Of a stretch of 64,000 nucleotides of DNA, positions 28,574-36,630 are shown in pieces; the stretch's first letter is position 1; each line of letters opens with the position of its first letter. The DNA lies in assembly GCF_003429005.1 (NCBI RefSeq), contig NZ_QVQV01000001.1:1233864-1297863 (forward strand), written 5' to 3'. A program made the position numbers and the translations under genes. The notes under the pieces are model-generated. The model ran no database searches. It had not been told where the DNA came from and was given only the letters and a program-made list of their open reading frames with translations. The DNA is from Paraburkholderia sp. DHOC27 (GTDB lineage Bacteria > Pseudomonadota > Gammaproteobacteria > Burkholderiales > Burkholderiaceae).

Positions 28574-29320
28574 ATGGCGCAGAACATCTACGACGACCCT
28601 GATTTTTTCTCAGGCTACAGCCAGTTACCCAGGCAGGTGCAGGGACTCGAGGGCGCGCCTGAATGGCCCGCAATCCGCGCCATGCTGCCCGAATTGAGCG
28701 GCAAGCGGGTCGTCGATCTAGGTTGCGGTTTCGGCTGGGCCGCGCGTTGGGTGCGCGGGCAGGGCGCAGCGTCGGTGCTTGGCCTCGACCTCTCGCAGAA
28801 GATGATCGAGCGCGCCAGGGCCGACACCGTGGACTCCGCCATCGAGTATCGCATCGCCGATCTCGATACGCTGGCGTTGCCCGAAGCCGCATTCGATCTC
28901 GCGTACAGCGCGCTGACGTTTCACTACGTGCAGGATTTCGCGCGCCTCGTGCGTGTGATCCGAAAGGCACTCGTTCCAACGGGGCATTTCGTCTTCACGA
29001 TCGAGCATCCTATCTTCATGGCAGCAGCGCACCCGCACTGGATCAGCGATGAAGATGGCCGCAAGACCTGGCCAGTGAATGGCTATGCCATAGAAGGCGA
29101 ACGGCGGACGAACTGGTTTGCCGAGGGCGTGCTGAAGTATCACAGGCGGCTCGGCACCACACTCAATGCGTTGATTGACGCGGGCTTTCAGATTGGCCGA
29201 GTCGAGGAATTCGCGCCGACGCCTGAGCAGATTACGCAGACGCCGCAGCTCTCGGAAGAACTGGAGCGACCCATGATGTTGCTGGTTTCTGCATTCGTGC
29301 CCGCGTCTGCGCCCACATAG
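28574..29320 (+). CDS. Class I SAM-dependent methyltransferase
   Basis: A 248-residue methyltransferase (Methyltransf_11 type). SAM-binding motif I is VVDLGCGFGWAARW (about 46-59), the acidic end of strand 2 is in GLDLSQ, and post-motif segments are IADLDTLALPEAAFDLAYSA and VLVPTGHFVFTIEHP-like KALVPTGHFVFTIEHPIF. ATG 28574 follows a GGAGA site. The target is unknown; the C-terminal region (ERRTNWFAEGVLKYHRRLGT) is shared with small-molecule methyltransferases. It stands alone after the CoA-transferase gene. Confidence 0.9.
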   Translation: MAQNIYDDPDFFSGYSQLPRQVQGLEGAPEWPAIRAMLPELSGKRVVDLGCGFGWAARWVRGQGAASVLGLDLSQKMIERARADTVDSAIEYRIADLDTLALPEAAFDLAYSALTFHYVQDFARLVRVIRKALVPTGHFVFTIEHPIFMAAAHPHWISDEDGRKTWPVNGYAIEGERRTNWFAEGVLKYHRRLGTTLNALIDAGFQIGRVEEFAPTPEQITQTPQLSEELERPMMLLVSAFVPASAPT

Positions 29321-29499
29321 TGGCGTACGTGGATGCGTTCTACCCTTCCAGAAAAAATCGCTCCACTACAAGATTTTCATTGACGGAGCGTCGAGCCGGT
29401 CATATTGCGTTGGCCTTCAGCGATTGCGATTTGTTCAGTTGAACTCTGCATATTGCCTGAGCCAGCGCGCACACGCCGCTTTCCTCCCGCATCACGACG

Positions 29500-29552
29500 C
29501 GCGGTACGGTGCTTGCTGGACCAGATTACAAGCACGCGGCACGGTGCTTGCT
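29500..29552 (+). repeat. 18-bp direct repeat and stem upstream of a small secreted protein gene
   Basis: CGCGGTACGGTGCTTGCT at 29500-29517 and CGCGGCACGGTGCTTGCT at 29535-29552 differ by one base, with a 35-bp period. GTGCTTG at 29509-29515 can also pair with CAAGCAC at 29529-29535. The element lies in the 304-bp region 29321-29624 that separates the methyltransferase gene from the small secreted protein gene; nothing else was recognised there. It could be a tandem regulatory site or leader structure. Confidence 0.6.
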
Positions 29553-29624
29553 GCAATGGATATCAAGCAGGCGGGCATCGTCTGCGTCAATATTACCGTC
29601 CAGTAAAAACAGGAGGAACGGATC

Positions 29625-29933
29625 ATGAAAAAGGCAACCAGTGCATTGATCGCGGCCGTGGCCGCACTTACTTTGTCGAGCGGCGCGTTTGCGCAGTCAG
29701 CAGGCGGTTCGAGCGGCGGCGGTACGGGCGGCAGCACCGCCAGCCCGTCGAACCAGAACGGCGCGACTAGCGGCTACGGTACGCCTGGCTCGACCAATAC
29801 GGACAGCGGGATGCGTGCTGCGCCTAATTCGGGCCTGCCGAATAGCAACGCCAACCCCACGATTACCCCTGCTCCGAAGACCAACAATACGCTAGCGACG
29901 CCGAGCACGGTCTCGCCGGCTGGTGGGCAATAA
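29625..29933 (+). CDS. Small secreted Gly/Ser/Thr/Asn-rich protein
   Basis: A 102-residue protein with a clean signal peptide (MKKATSALIAAVAALTLSSG, cleavage after AFA-Q near residue 24). The mature part of about 78 residues has low complexity: GGSSGGGTGGSTASPSNQNG, then Asn-, Thr- and Pro-rich sequence. An AGGAGGA site makes the start unambiguous. No domain recognised; such small disordered exported proteins are common in Burkholderiaceae and unassigned. It is monocistronic and ends before an intrinsic terminator at 29982. Confidence 0.8.
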   Translation: MKKATSALIAAVAALTLSSGAFAQSAGGSSGGGTGGSTASPSNQNGATSGYGTPGSTNTDSGMRAAPNSGLPNSNANPTITPAPKTNNTLATPSTVSPAGGQ

Positions 29934-29981
29934 CGGCAGTTGAGTTTGCCGCCAGTTAGTGATGTGTTGTAGGTAGCAGGA

Positions 29982-30009
29982 AGGCCGCTGTTCTCACGGA
30001 CAGCGGCCT
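29982..30009 (+). terminator. Intrinsic terminator of the small secreted protein gene
   Basis: Perfect 10-bp stem AGGCCGCTGT / ACAGCGGCCT with loop TCTCACGG, followed by GTTATTTGTT. It lies 48 bp after the stop codon. Confidence 0.75.
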
Positions 30010-30309
30010 GTTATTTGTTCCAGTTATTGTTTAGGGTGACTAAGGAATCATCAACCCATGTCATTCCTGCTGCGTGCCCAAACTCGATGACCGCCCGGAG
30101 GTGTGGTTGAGCCTCGCGTCTTCCCGTCTCACTGCGTCAAAAATTCTCAGCCAACGCTCGGCAACCCATGCGGCAGCCCTTTCCGCAGACATTTAGATAA
30201 TCATCCCAAGCGATGCAACGCCCCGCCGCTGCAACAGCGCGTCTGCTGTAGAAACGGAATTTCCGCGATAGTTCGGCCATTTCCGCTAGCGGCACACACT
30301 TTCTGGTCG

Positions 30310-30380
30310 AAAAAAAAGCCGACCGGTTAGGGTCGGCTGAAAAGATTCTGGCTATTCCGAGGGCCTCGCCAGAACCTGAG
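30310..30380 (-). ncRNA. Candidate small RNA with intrinsic terminator
   Basis: On the minus strand a -10-like TAATGT (30392-30387) is followed by about 71 nt that ends in a strong terminator: AGCCGACC / GGTCGGCT stem (30317-30338) with a T8 tract (30317-30310). Upstream in the transcript is a second stem TTCTGGC / GCCAGAA (30374-30368 with 30352-30346) around an inner CGAG/CTCG hairpin, then a TTTTC linker. A hairpin, a pyrimidine-rich linker and a terminator with a T tract is the usual layout of Hfq-type sRNAs. There is no reading frame ending nearby on that strand to explain the terminator. The -35 is weak (no TTGACA at 16-18 bp). The identity of the RNA is unknown. Confidence 0.5.
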
Positions 30381-30392
30381 AGGGCCACATTA

Positions 30393-30700
30393 TGCCCCAC
30401 TGCGCCGCAAATTGGCGCAACAAGAATTTAAGGACTCCGCGTAATCGGGTTGTAAACATGCGCTGTAAGCAAGCTGGAAGTCTCGCGGCGACGAGACCCG
30501 CTGCAACCAGCACAATTACGATAACGGCCATTTATTAGCGGCGGATTAAGGCGCGGATCGGACTCGCGGAAAGGGGCACGTTAAGTGAATTGCAAGCAAC
30601 CGGTCCCAACCGCTCAGACGCGCGCAGTCAACGCAAGCTAGTCAGGCGGCAACGCATCCCGGCGCGCAGGCCTCGTTGCGCCTCATGTGATTTAGCCGCA
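30393..30700. other. Gene-poor region upstream of the candidate sRNA
   Basis: No credible coding frame. It contains one perfect hairpin GTCTCG/CGAGAC (30480-30497) without a T tract, and the region that would carry the promoter of the candidate sRNA. The adjoining stretch 30010-30309 likewise holds only short frames without ribosome sites, and I see nothing in it. Confidence 0.5.
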
Positions 30701-31153
30701 TTAGCGCGACAACGGCGTGACGCTCGCCCAGTCAGGAAGCGCATCGAGGTCCGGGCGCATGGTCACGCTTTCCTGTTCGTTAGGATCGGTGCGTGCAATC
30801 ACGGCGACGCAGGGTTCGTCCGCGCTCGGGTTGTACGGAACATGCGGTACGCCTGCGGGAATGTAGAAAAAATCTCCGGCCCGCACCACCGCATGATGTT
30901 CCAGCCTGTCACCGTACCAGCACCCCGAAACGCCGCTCAGTTGATAGATGGCGGTTTCGTGCTGCGCATGCAGGTGCGCTTTGGCGCGGGCACCGGGCGG
31001 AATGGTGGCGAGTTGCAGGTGCACGAACTTCGATCCGACACTTTCCGCGGAGATACCCACGGCGTAGGTCAACCCCTGCTTGCCTTCGAATTCTGAACCG
31101 GGCTGTACAACCCGGCAGGTGGCGGGGCCAGATTCGACTGCGTTGCTGTTCAT
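30701..31153 (-). CDS. Cupin-domain protein
   Basis: A 150-residue single-domain cupin. Motif 1 reads AKAHLHAQHETAIYQLSG (G-X5-HXH-like metal ligands) and motif 2 reads AGDFFYIPAGVPHVPYNP. ATG 31153 is chosen for the GGAGAAG site 6 bp upstream; a start at 31168 adds five residues. Such proteins bind a metal and act as small isomerases, dioxygenases or ligand sensors. It stands alone, and its substrate is unknown. Confidence 0.87.
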   Translation of the reverse strand: MNSNAVESGPATCRVVQPGSEFEGKQGLTYAVGISAESVGSKFVHLQLATIPPGARAKAHLHAQHETAIYQLSGVSGCWYGDRLEHHAVVRAGDFFYIPAGVPHVPYNPSADEPCVAVIARTDPNEQESVTMRPDLDALPDWASVTPLSR

Positions 31154-31285
31154 CGCTTCTCCGGACATGGGCGTGCCGACCTCGTCGGCGAAATGGCGAG
31201 CATCAATGACTCTCCACGTTACCGCTAGCGGGCAGAATACACCCGCTAACAGTTGTTCCCACGCCGTATGAGACGCGACTGAAAG

Positions 31286-31450
31286 TTACACCGTGACGAC
31301 GATCTTCCCGAACTGGTTGTTGGTTTCCAGGTAGCGGTGCGCCTCGACCATGTCGTCGAAGCGGAACGTCGAGTCGATCACCGGTTTGAGCGCGCCGGAG
31401 GCGAGGCCGGCCGTAATGAACTGAACGGCTGCCTTTGAATCCTTCGATAA
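31286..31450 (-). pseudogene. C-terminal remnant of a zinc-type quinone oxidoreductase
   Basis: The last 54 codons of a quinone reductase/zinc-type alcohol dehydrogenase remain: VQFITAGLASGALKPVIDST and FRFDDMVEAHRYLETNNQFG, then KIVVTV and a stop. The corresponding end of the intact relative at 45586-46587 reads LEPVVDSTFKLAHAADAHRR. The upstream frame continues to 31573 but loses all similarity, so at least 270 residues are missing. It abuts the PhnDEC-like cassette on its left side, marking a rearrangement junction near 31450. Confidence 0.75.
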
Positions 31451-31804
31451 CGGGCTCGTGAACCGCCTGCGGGTTCGGTCACAGGCAATATAGCCATGCC
31501 GTAACGATCGGGGAACGCGCGTACTCGCATGAGCGTCATTCCGAAGCGGGATAAGTGTGCCGCGCGGTTGCACGACACGCCTGCATGCCTCGGCTCTTTA
31601 ATAAACATGCTGACAAGGAAAACTAAACGATTTTCTAAAGCGCACGACGCGCGGTCTGTCTTTTTGCATCCGCTATACGATGCTGCACGTCGGCAATCGT
31701 CCGCGAGCAACTGCGTGGTGAATTCCGGCGCAAACATCATGCTGGCGGTGCACCTCGCGAATGAATGCAGGCAGGCCGCCCCGGTTTTGCTCACGGAGAG
31801 AAAC
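31451..31804. other. Upstream region of the PhnD-like gene
   Basis: A 354-bp stretch between the quinone reductase remnant and the PhnD-like gene. Frames crossing it have no family resemblance. It should contain the promoter of the ABC cassette; GCATC...GATGC (31668-31685) is a small dyad. No insertion-sequence ends or transposase remains were recognised. Confidence 0.4.
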
Positions 31805-32689
31805 ATGGCAACGCGTAGAACTTTCGTCGCTGGCGCGGCCGGCCTGGCCGCTTCGTGGGCACTTGGCCCGTGGGCCCGTGCCCAGGCGCCGGCGAAGAAG
31901 ACGCTGCGCTTCGGTGTCGGACCGCTGTTGCCCACGGCGGATGACACGAAAAAGAGCTTCGCGCCGTTCTTCGCGTGGCTGGCAAACCAGCTTGGCGTCG
32001 ACTACGAGCTATCTGCAACCACCGACTGGGCCGGCATGGCGGTCGCGATGGGTTCCGGCCAGCTCGACCTTGCGTGGATGGGACCGTGGGGCTATGTGAT
32101 CGCCAACAATGCAACGGACTGCCAGGCATTGGCCACCGTCAAGTACGACGACAAACCGTTCTATCACGGCATCATCGTTAGTCAGCCTGGCATCGAGGTC
32201 GCGCGTTTCCCGGACGACACCCGCAACATGTCGATTTCCTTCGCGGATGTCGGCTCCACCTCGGGCTGGCTGATTCCGACCTGGTATGCGAAGGAAGTCT
32301 GGAAGATCGATCCGAAGACGTTCTGGAAATACACAGATGGCGCCACGCATGCCGCGAACGAGGTTGCAGTGCAGTCTGGGCAGGTCAACCTGGCCACGGA
32401 CTTCGATCGCAACCGTAACGCGATGATCGCCAATGGCGTCATCAAGCCGGACGGCACGAAGATCATCTGGACCTCCGATCCGCTACCGAACGACGCGATC
32501 GTGGTGCCACGCGGAACCTCGCCGGAGCTGGTCACACACGTCCAGCAGATTCTCACCACGCTCACGCCGCAACAGGCGGCCACCATGCTGCCACCGCGCT
32601 ACACAGGCTTTGTTTCAGCCACGCATGCGTCGTATACGACGATCGAACAGGCAGGCATTGCGGTTGGCAAGATTCACGCAAAGACCTGA
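31805..32689 (+). CDS. PhnD-like phosphate/phosphonate ABC substrate-binding protein
   Basis: A 294-residue periplasmic binding protein of the phosphonate (PhnD/PtxB) family. The N-terminus MATRRTFVAGAAGLAASWAL resembles a twin-arginine signal, cleaving near ARAQA. Family segments are LRFGVGPLLPTADDTKKSF, GSGQLDLAWMGPWGYVIA, FADVGSTSGWLIPTWYA and VATDF-like VNLATDFDRN. A GGAGAG site precedes ATG 31805. The permease and ATPase genes follow directly (1-base and 13-base gaps), so the order is D-E-C. No phosphonate lyase genes are present; the ligand could be phosphonate, phosphite or another oxyanion. Confidence 0.9.
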   Translation: MATRRTFVAGAAGLAASWALGPWARAQAPAKKTLRFGVGPLLPTADDTKKSFAPFFAWLANQLGVDYELSATTDWAGMAVAMGSGQLDLAWMGPWGYVIANNATDCQALATVKYDDKPFYHGIIVSQPGIEVARFPDDTRNMSISFADVGSTSGWLIPTWYAKEVWKIDPKTFWKYTDGATHAANEVAVQSGQVNLATDFDRNRNAMIANGVIKPDGTKIIWTSDPLPNDAIVVPRGTSPELVTHVQQILTTLTPQQAATMLPPRYTGFVSATHASYTTIEQAGIAVGKIHAKT

Positions 32690-32690
32690 T

Positions 32691-33542
32691 ATGGGTCCAC
32701 CGGACTCGTCCGCGCGTACGGCAACGGCGACGCCCGCTGTGCTTGCAACGCTTGCGGCGCTCGAAGCGAAGCAGAAGCAGTTCGGCTGGCGACGCATGGG
32801 CTTTTGCGCGACGCTGACCGCCGTCACAGTGTTCTACGCAATCTGCTTCAGCCTGGCGCACGTCGATCCGGCGCGTCTCCTCACAGGTTTGCCGAAGATT
32901 GCGGGATGGCTCGCGCAGGCGTGGCCGCCGCGTGTCGACGAACTGCCGCTGATTCTTCAGCGCACAGCCGAGACGATCGCGATGGCGACAGTCGGCACGA
33001 CCGCCGCCGCTCTGCTTGCGCTGCCGGCCGCGCTTTTCGCAAGCCGCAACCTGACGCCGCTACCCGCGCTGTACCTTCCCACGCGGTGGTTTCTGAACAT
33101 GCTGCGCGGCATCGACTCGTTCGTATTCGCCTTGCTGTTCGTCGCGGCGGTGGGCCTCGGGCCGTTCGCCGGCGTGCTTGGCATTGCCTTCCATACGTGG
33201 GGTAGCGCGGCCAAACTATTCGCGGATCATCTGGAGAACACCGACCTGGCCGCCTACGACGCCGTGCGCACGACAGGCGCGGGTCGCTTCACGAGCATCG
33301 CTTACGCGGTACTGCCGGATGTGCTGCCGGTGTTCGCGTCGACGGCACTGTTCTGGCTGGAGTTCAACGTGCGTGCGTCGACGGTGCTGGGTGTCGTCGG
33401 CGCGGGCGGGATTGGCCAGGAACTAAAAAACAGCATGGACCTGCTCGACTTCAGCCGCTTGTTCACCATCATCGCGGTCATCCTGATGGTGGTGACGGCG
33501 CTCGATCAGATATCCGGCTGGCTGCGTCTCAAACTGGCGTGA
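32691..33542 (+). CDS. PhnE-like ABC transporter permease
   Basis: A 283-residue permease with about six helices. The N-terminal extension (residues 1-35) is followed by MGFCATLTAVTVFYAICFSL. The BPD_transp_1 EAA loop region contains AAYDAVRTTGAGRFTSIAYA, and conserved FNVRASTVLGVVGAGGIGQE matches PhnE relatives. The ATG at 32691 is one base after the substrate-binding protein stop, indicating coupling. It pairs with the ATPase at 33556. Confidence 0.92.
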   Translation: MGPPDSSARTATATPAVLATLAALEAKQKQFGWRRMGFCATLTAVTVFYAICFSLAHVDPARLLTGLPKIAGWLAQAWPPRVDELPLILQRTAETIAMATVGTTAAALLALPAALFASRNLTPLPALYLPTRWFLNMLRGIDSFVFALLFVAAVGLGPFAGVLGIAFHTWGSAAKLFADHLENTDLAAYDAVRTTGAGRFTSIAYAVLPDVLPVFASTALFWLEFNVRASTVLGVVGAGGIGQELKNSMDLLDFSRLFTIIAVILMVVTALDQISGWLRLKLA

Positions 33543-33555
33543 GTGTGCCGCGCCT

Positions 33556-34362
33556 ATGGACGTCTACGCGAAACGGGCCTCTTGCACGCAGCCACCGCGC
33601 ACCGCTTCGTTACGCGTGAGCGATGTGCGAAAGCACCTCGATGGCGTAGACGTGCTGCGCAATGTGAGTCTCACCATCGAGGCGGGCCAGTTCGTTGCGC
33701 TGCTCGGCGCGAGTGGGGCAGGCAAGACCACGCTGCTGCGTTGTGTGGCCGGGCTCGACTCCATCAATGGCGGCGAGATTGCCGTAGCTGGCGCAGTGCT
33801 CAGCGCGTTGCGTCATCGTGCACGCCGGCAGGTCGCGGTGATATTCCAGCGTTTCAATCTGGTGCAGCGGTTGAGCGCGCTGGACAATGTCCTCGCGGGA
33901 CGGCTGGGCCATGTGAGCGCGTGGCGCGGCATCACACGCCGCTTCGAGCGTGCAGACCGCCTGCTGGCGCTGGAATGTCTCGAACGTGTGGGCCTGCTCG
34001 ACTACGCGATGCGGCGTGTCGATACGTTATCAGGTGGTCAGCAGCAGCGCGTGGCGATTGCCCGCGCGCTGGCGCAGCAGCCCGATCTGATCGTCGCGGA
34101 TGAGCCGGTTGCGAGTCTCGATCCGCACAGCAGCGCAGAAGTGCTCTCGCTGCTGCGTGGTTGTTGCCGCGAGCAGAACGTGGCGGTGCTGTGCAGCCTG
34201 CATCAGGTGAGTTGGGCGCGTGAATTCGCGGACCGGATTGTCGGGCTCGCAGAGGGCGCGATTGCGCTTGATGTGCCGGTTAGTGCTTTTGACGATACGC
34301 ACGCGCAGCGCGTCTATGCGCGTGCTCGTGAAGTGCCGCCCGACTCCACGAAGCAGGCGTAA
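33556..34362 (+). CDS. PhnC-like ABC transporter ATP-binding protein
   Basis: A 268-residue ATPase. Walker A is GASGAGKTT, the Q-loop is in FQRFNLVQRLSALDNVLAGR (the FNLV pattern is typical of PhnC), the signature is LSGGQQQRVAIARAL, Walker B is LIVADEPVASLD and the switch histidine is in SLHQV. It completes the uptake system with the two upstream genes. Only 5 bp separate it from the convergent truncated OprM-family gene, so the cassette ends at a second junction. Confidence 0.94.
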   Translation: MDVYAKRASCTQPPRTASLRVSDVRKHLDGVDVLRNVSLTIEAGQFVALLGASGAGKTTLLRCVAGLDSINGGEIAVAGAVLSALRHRARRQVAVIFQRFNLVQRLSALDNVLAGRLGHVSAWRGITRRFERADRLLALECLERVGLLDYAMRRVDTLSGGQQQRVAIARALAQQPDLIVADEPVASLDPHSSAEVLSLLRGCCREQNVAVLCSLHQVSWAREFADRIVGLAEGAIALDVPVSAFDDTHAQRVYARAREVPPDSTKQA

Positions 34363-34367
34363 TGGCC

Positions 34368-35360
34368 TCAACCGCCTGCCAGATCAGCCGTGGTCCATCC
34401 TCCGCCGAGCGCGCGAATGAGGTCGACATTCGCATCCAGTTGCTGCGTTCGCAACTGGATGACGCTGCGCTCCGATTCGAGCGCGGCGGATTGCGACTCG
34501 ACCACGTCGAGATAGCTGACCGCGCCGCGTCGATAGAGAGCCAGCGAAAGATTCACCGAGGTGTCCGCGGCGGTCGCGGCCGCCTGCTGCTGATCTGTCG
34601 CGGTGCCCAGATCGCCTAGCAACGTGAGATCGTCTTCGACCTGCCGGAACGAGGCAAGCACGACGCTTCGATAGCGCGCGCCGGCTTCGGCGGTGGCCGC
34701 CTTGGCGGATTCCACCTGGGCCTTGCGACGACCGCCGTCGAACAGATACACCGCCAAGGTGGGCCCGATTGCCCAGAACGAACCAGGCGCGCTCAGCAAA
34801 TCCGCGTACACCGAACTTTGCAGACCGCCTTGTGCGCTGAGCGTCAGGGTGGGGAAGTACGCCGCGCGGGCAATGCCGATGCGCGCGTTGGCTTCCGCCG
34901 TGCGCCGCTCGGCGGCGGCGACATCGGGACGCCGTTGCAGCAACCCGGAAGGTACGCCAACCGGGATGGCGGGCATCTGGATCGGACGCGTGGTCGGCTC
35001 GATATGAAAGTCCGACGGCGTCGCGCCGACCAGCACCGCCACCGCATGCTCCAGTAGCGCGCGTTTGGCGCGAACCTGGGTGAGCTCCGATTCGGCCGCC
35101 GACAGCTGATTGGTCGCGCGTGCCACATCGAGCCCCGAGACGACCCCACCGCCGTGCCGTCTGCGCGTCAGGTCGAGCGCCTTCTGATAGTCCTCGTCCG
35201 TCCCTTCGATCAACTGGATCTGCTGGTCGAAGCCGCGCAGATCGATGTAACTGCGCGCCAGTTCGATTTCGAGGCTCAACTGCGTGGACGCGAGATCGGC
35301 GTTGGCAGCGAGGCCTTCGTCCTTGCTGGCGGCCACGGAATCACGCACACGTCCCCACAG
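34368..35360 (-). pseudogene. 5'-truncated OprM/NodT-family outer-membrane efflux protein
   Basis: About 330 codons match the last two thirds of an OprM-type channel: LWGRVRDSVAASKDEGL, SLEIELARSYIDLRGFDQQ, LLQRRPDVAAAERRTAEANA, AAYFPTLTLSAQGGL and RALGGGWT at the end. In-frame similarity begins exactly at LWGRV, and a TAG stop lies immediately upstream, so the signal peptide and first half are missing. The matching RND or MFS partner genes are also absent. A GTG at 35348 could restart translation, but the product would lack an export signal. It is treated as a gene remnant. The intact relative is at 3507-4937. Confidence 0.8.
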
Positions 35361-35628
35361 CTACGCCGCTCAGGACTGCTGTGTATTCTGGCCGAATCCC
35401 GGCGCGAAATCATTGGGGTCGGTGGTAATTGAGTTGTTCCTCGCAGTCAACTATGGGTTGCGGACCCGCGATGACAAAGGGATAACGCGCGGACGCGCAA
35501 GGAGTCGTGCGGAGACGCGCCCCTCGCGGAACTCAGTGGCCTGAATTCCGCGAGGGGGCAAAGGAAGGCAGAAAAGGAGCGGGTACTGTGCCGCGTGAGT
35601 ACTCAGCGCGGCGTCGAGCTATTGCAGC

Positions 35629-36630
35629 TCAGCCGAGCCATCCCTTGATTGATTTGACCATGCTGGCGGTGGAGATGCCATAGCGGTCATGCAGCGTCGG
35701 CAGGGCGCCGGCGGAGAGAAACGCGTCGGGCAGGCCGACCTGGCGGAATGCGCAGGAGACGCCCGCGCGCATCAGTTCCGCGGCGACGGCTTCACCCAGC
35801 CCGCCTATCACGGTGTGATTTTCCGCGACGACCACGAGACGGCCGGAGCGCCGTGCTTCGCGCAGAATGGTTTGCGTGTCGAGTGGCTTGATGGTCGGCG
35901 CATGCAGTACACCCACGCCGATCCCATCTTTTTCCAGCGCCTTGGCGGTTTCCAGTGCACGCATCGTCATGAGGCCCGACGAGATGATCAGCACTTCGGC
36001 ACCGTCACGGAGCATCTTTGCCTTGCCGAGTTCGAAGGTGTAGTCGTATTCGTCGAGCACGGCAGGTACATTGCCGCGTAGCAGGCGCGCGTAAACGGGC
36101 CCTTTGTGTGCGGCCATCGCGGGCACCATTTGCTCGATGTCGAGCGCGTCGCAAGGATCGATGACGGTCATGTTCGGCATGGCGCGCATCAACGCGAGAT
36201 CTTCGGCGGCCTGGTGGCTCGGGCCGTAACCGGTGGTTAGTCCAGGCAACGCGCAGACGATCTTCACGTCCAGATTGTCTTCGGCAATCGCCTGATGCAT
36301 GAAGTCGTAGGCGCGACGCGTGGCAAACACCGCGTAGGTCGTGACGAATGGCTGCGCGCCTTCGTGTGCGAGGCCGGCGGCAGCGCCCATCAGCAGTTGC
36401 TCTGCCATGCCCATCTGATAGTACCGTTCAGGAAATTCCTTGCCGAAGATGTGCAGGTCCGTATATTTGCCGAGGTCCGCGGTCATGCCGATAACGTTGG
36501 CCTTTTGCCGGGCCAGTTCCACCAGCGCGTGACCAAACGGCGCCGAGCGCGTGAGTTGTCCTTCACCGGCAATAGATGCGATCATCGCCGAAGTCTTCAG
36601 GCGCGGCTTGCTCATCGTTGCGTTGCTCAT
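35629..36630 (-). CDS. Transketolase C-terminal subunit (split transketolase)
   Basis: A 333-residue protein with the pyrimidine-binding and C-terminal transketolase domains: VIGMTADLGKYTDL, the catalytic glutamate in GMAEQLLMGAAAGLA, and TTGYGPSHQAAEDLALMRAM. The C-terminal domain begins near LIISSGLMTMRALETAKAL. Start 36630 forms an ATGA overlap with the N-terminal subunit gene, giving coupled synthesis of the two halves. Split transketolases of this type act in sugar-specific pathways such as apulose-4-phosphate cleavage (AptA/AptB); the substrate here is open. Confidence 0.92.
   Translation of the reverse strand: MSNATMSKPRLKTSAMIASIAGEGQLTRSAPFGHALVELARQKANVIGMTADLGKYTDLHIFGKEFPERYYQMGMAEQLLMGAAAGLAHEGAQPFVTTYAVFATRRAYDFMHQAIAEDNLDVKIVCALPGLTTGYGPSHQAAEDLALMRAMPNMTVIDPCDALDIEQMVPAMAAHKGPVYARLLRGNVPAVLDEYDYTFELGKAKMLRDGAEVLIISSGLMTMRALETAKALEKDGIGVGVLHAPTIKPLDTQTILREARRSGRLVVVAENHTVIGGLGEAVAAELMRAGVSCAFRQVGLPDAFLSAGALPTLHDRYGISTASMVKSIKGWLG

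Noticed and set aside
30341..30395. Possible thiamine riboswitch suggested by CCTGAGAGGG
   Set aside because: The second conserved THI-box element is missing, no thiamine gene follows on the plus strand, and the terminator reads on the opposite strand.
30103..30400. Two overlapping short frames, 75 codons (+) and 87 codons (-), in the gene-poor gap
   Set aside because: They contain the terminator hairpin and sRNA-like stems, lack ribosome sites and resemble no family.
34368..35360. Reading the OprM-like segment as a functional gene starting at GTG 35348
   Set aside because: The product would lack the signal peptide, lipidation site and first half of the channel, and an in-frame stop lies just upstream of the first conserved residues.
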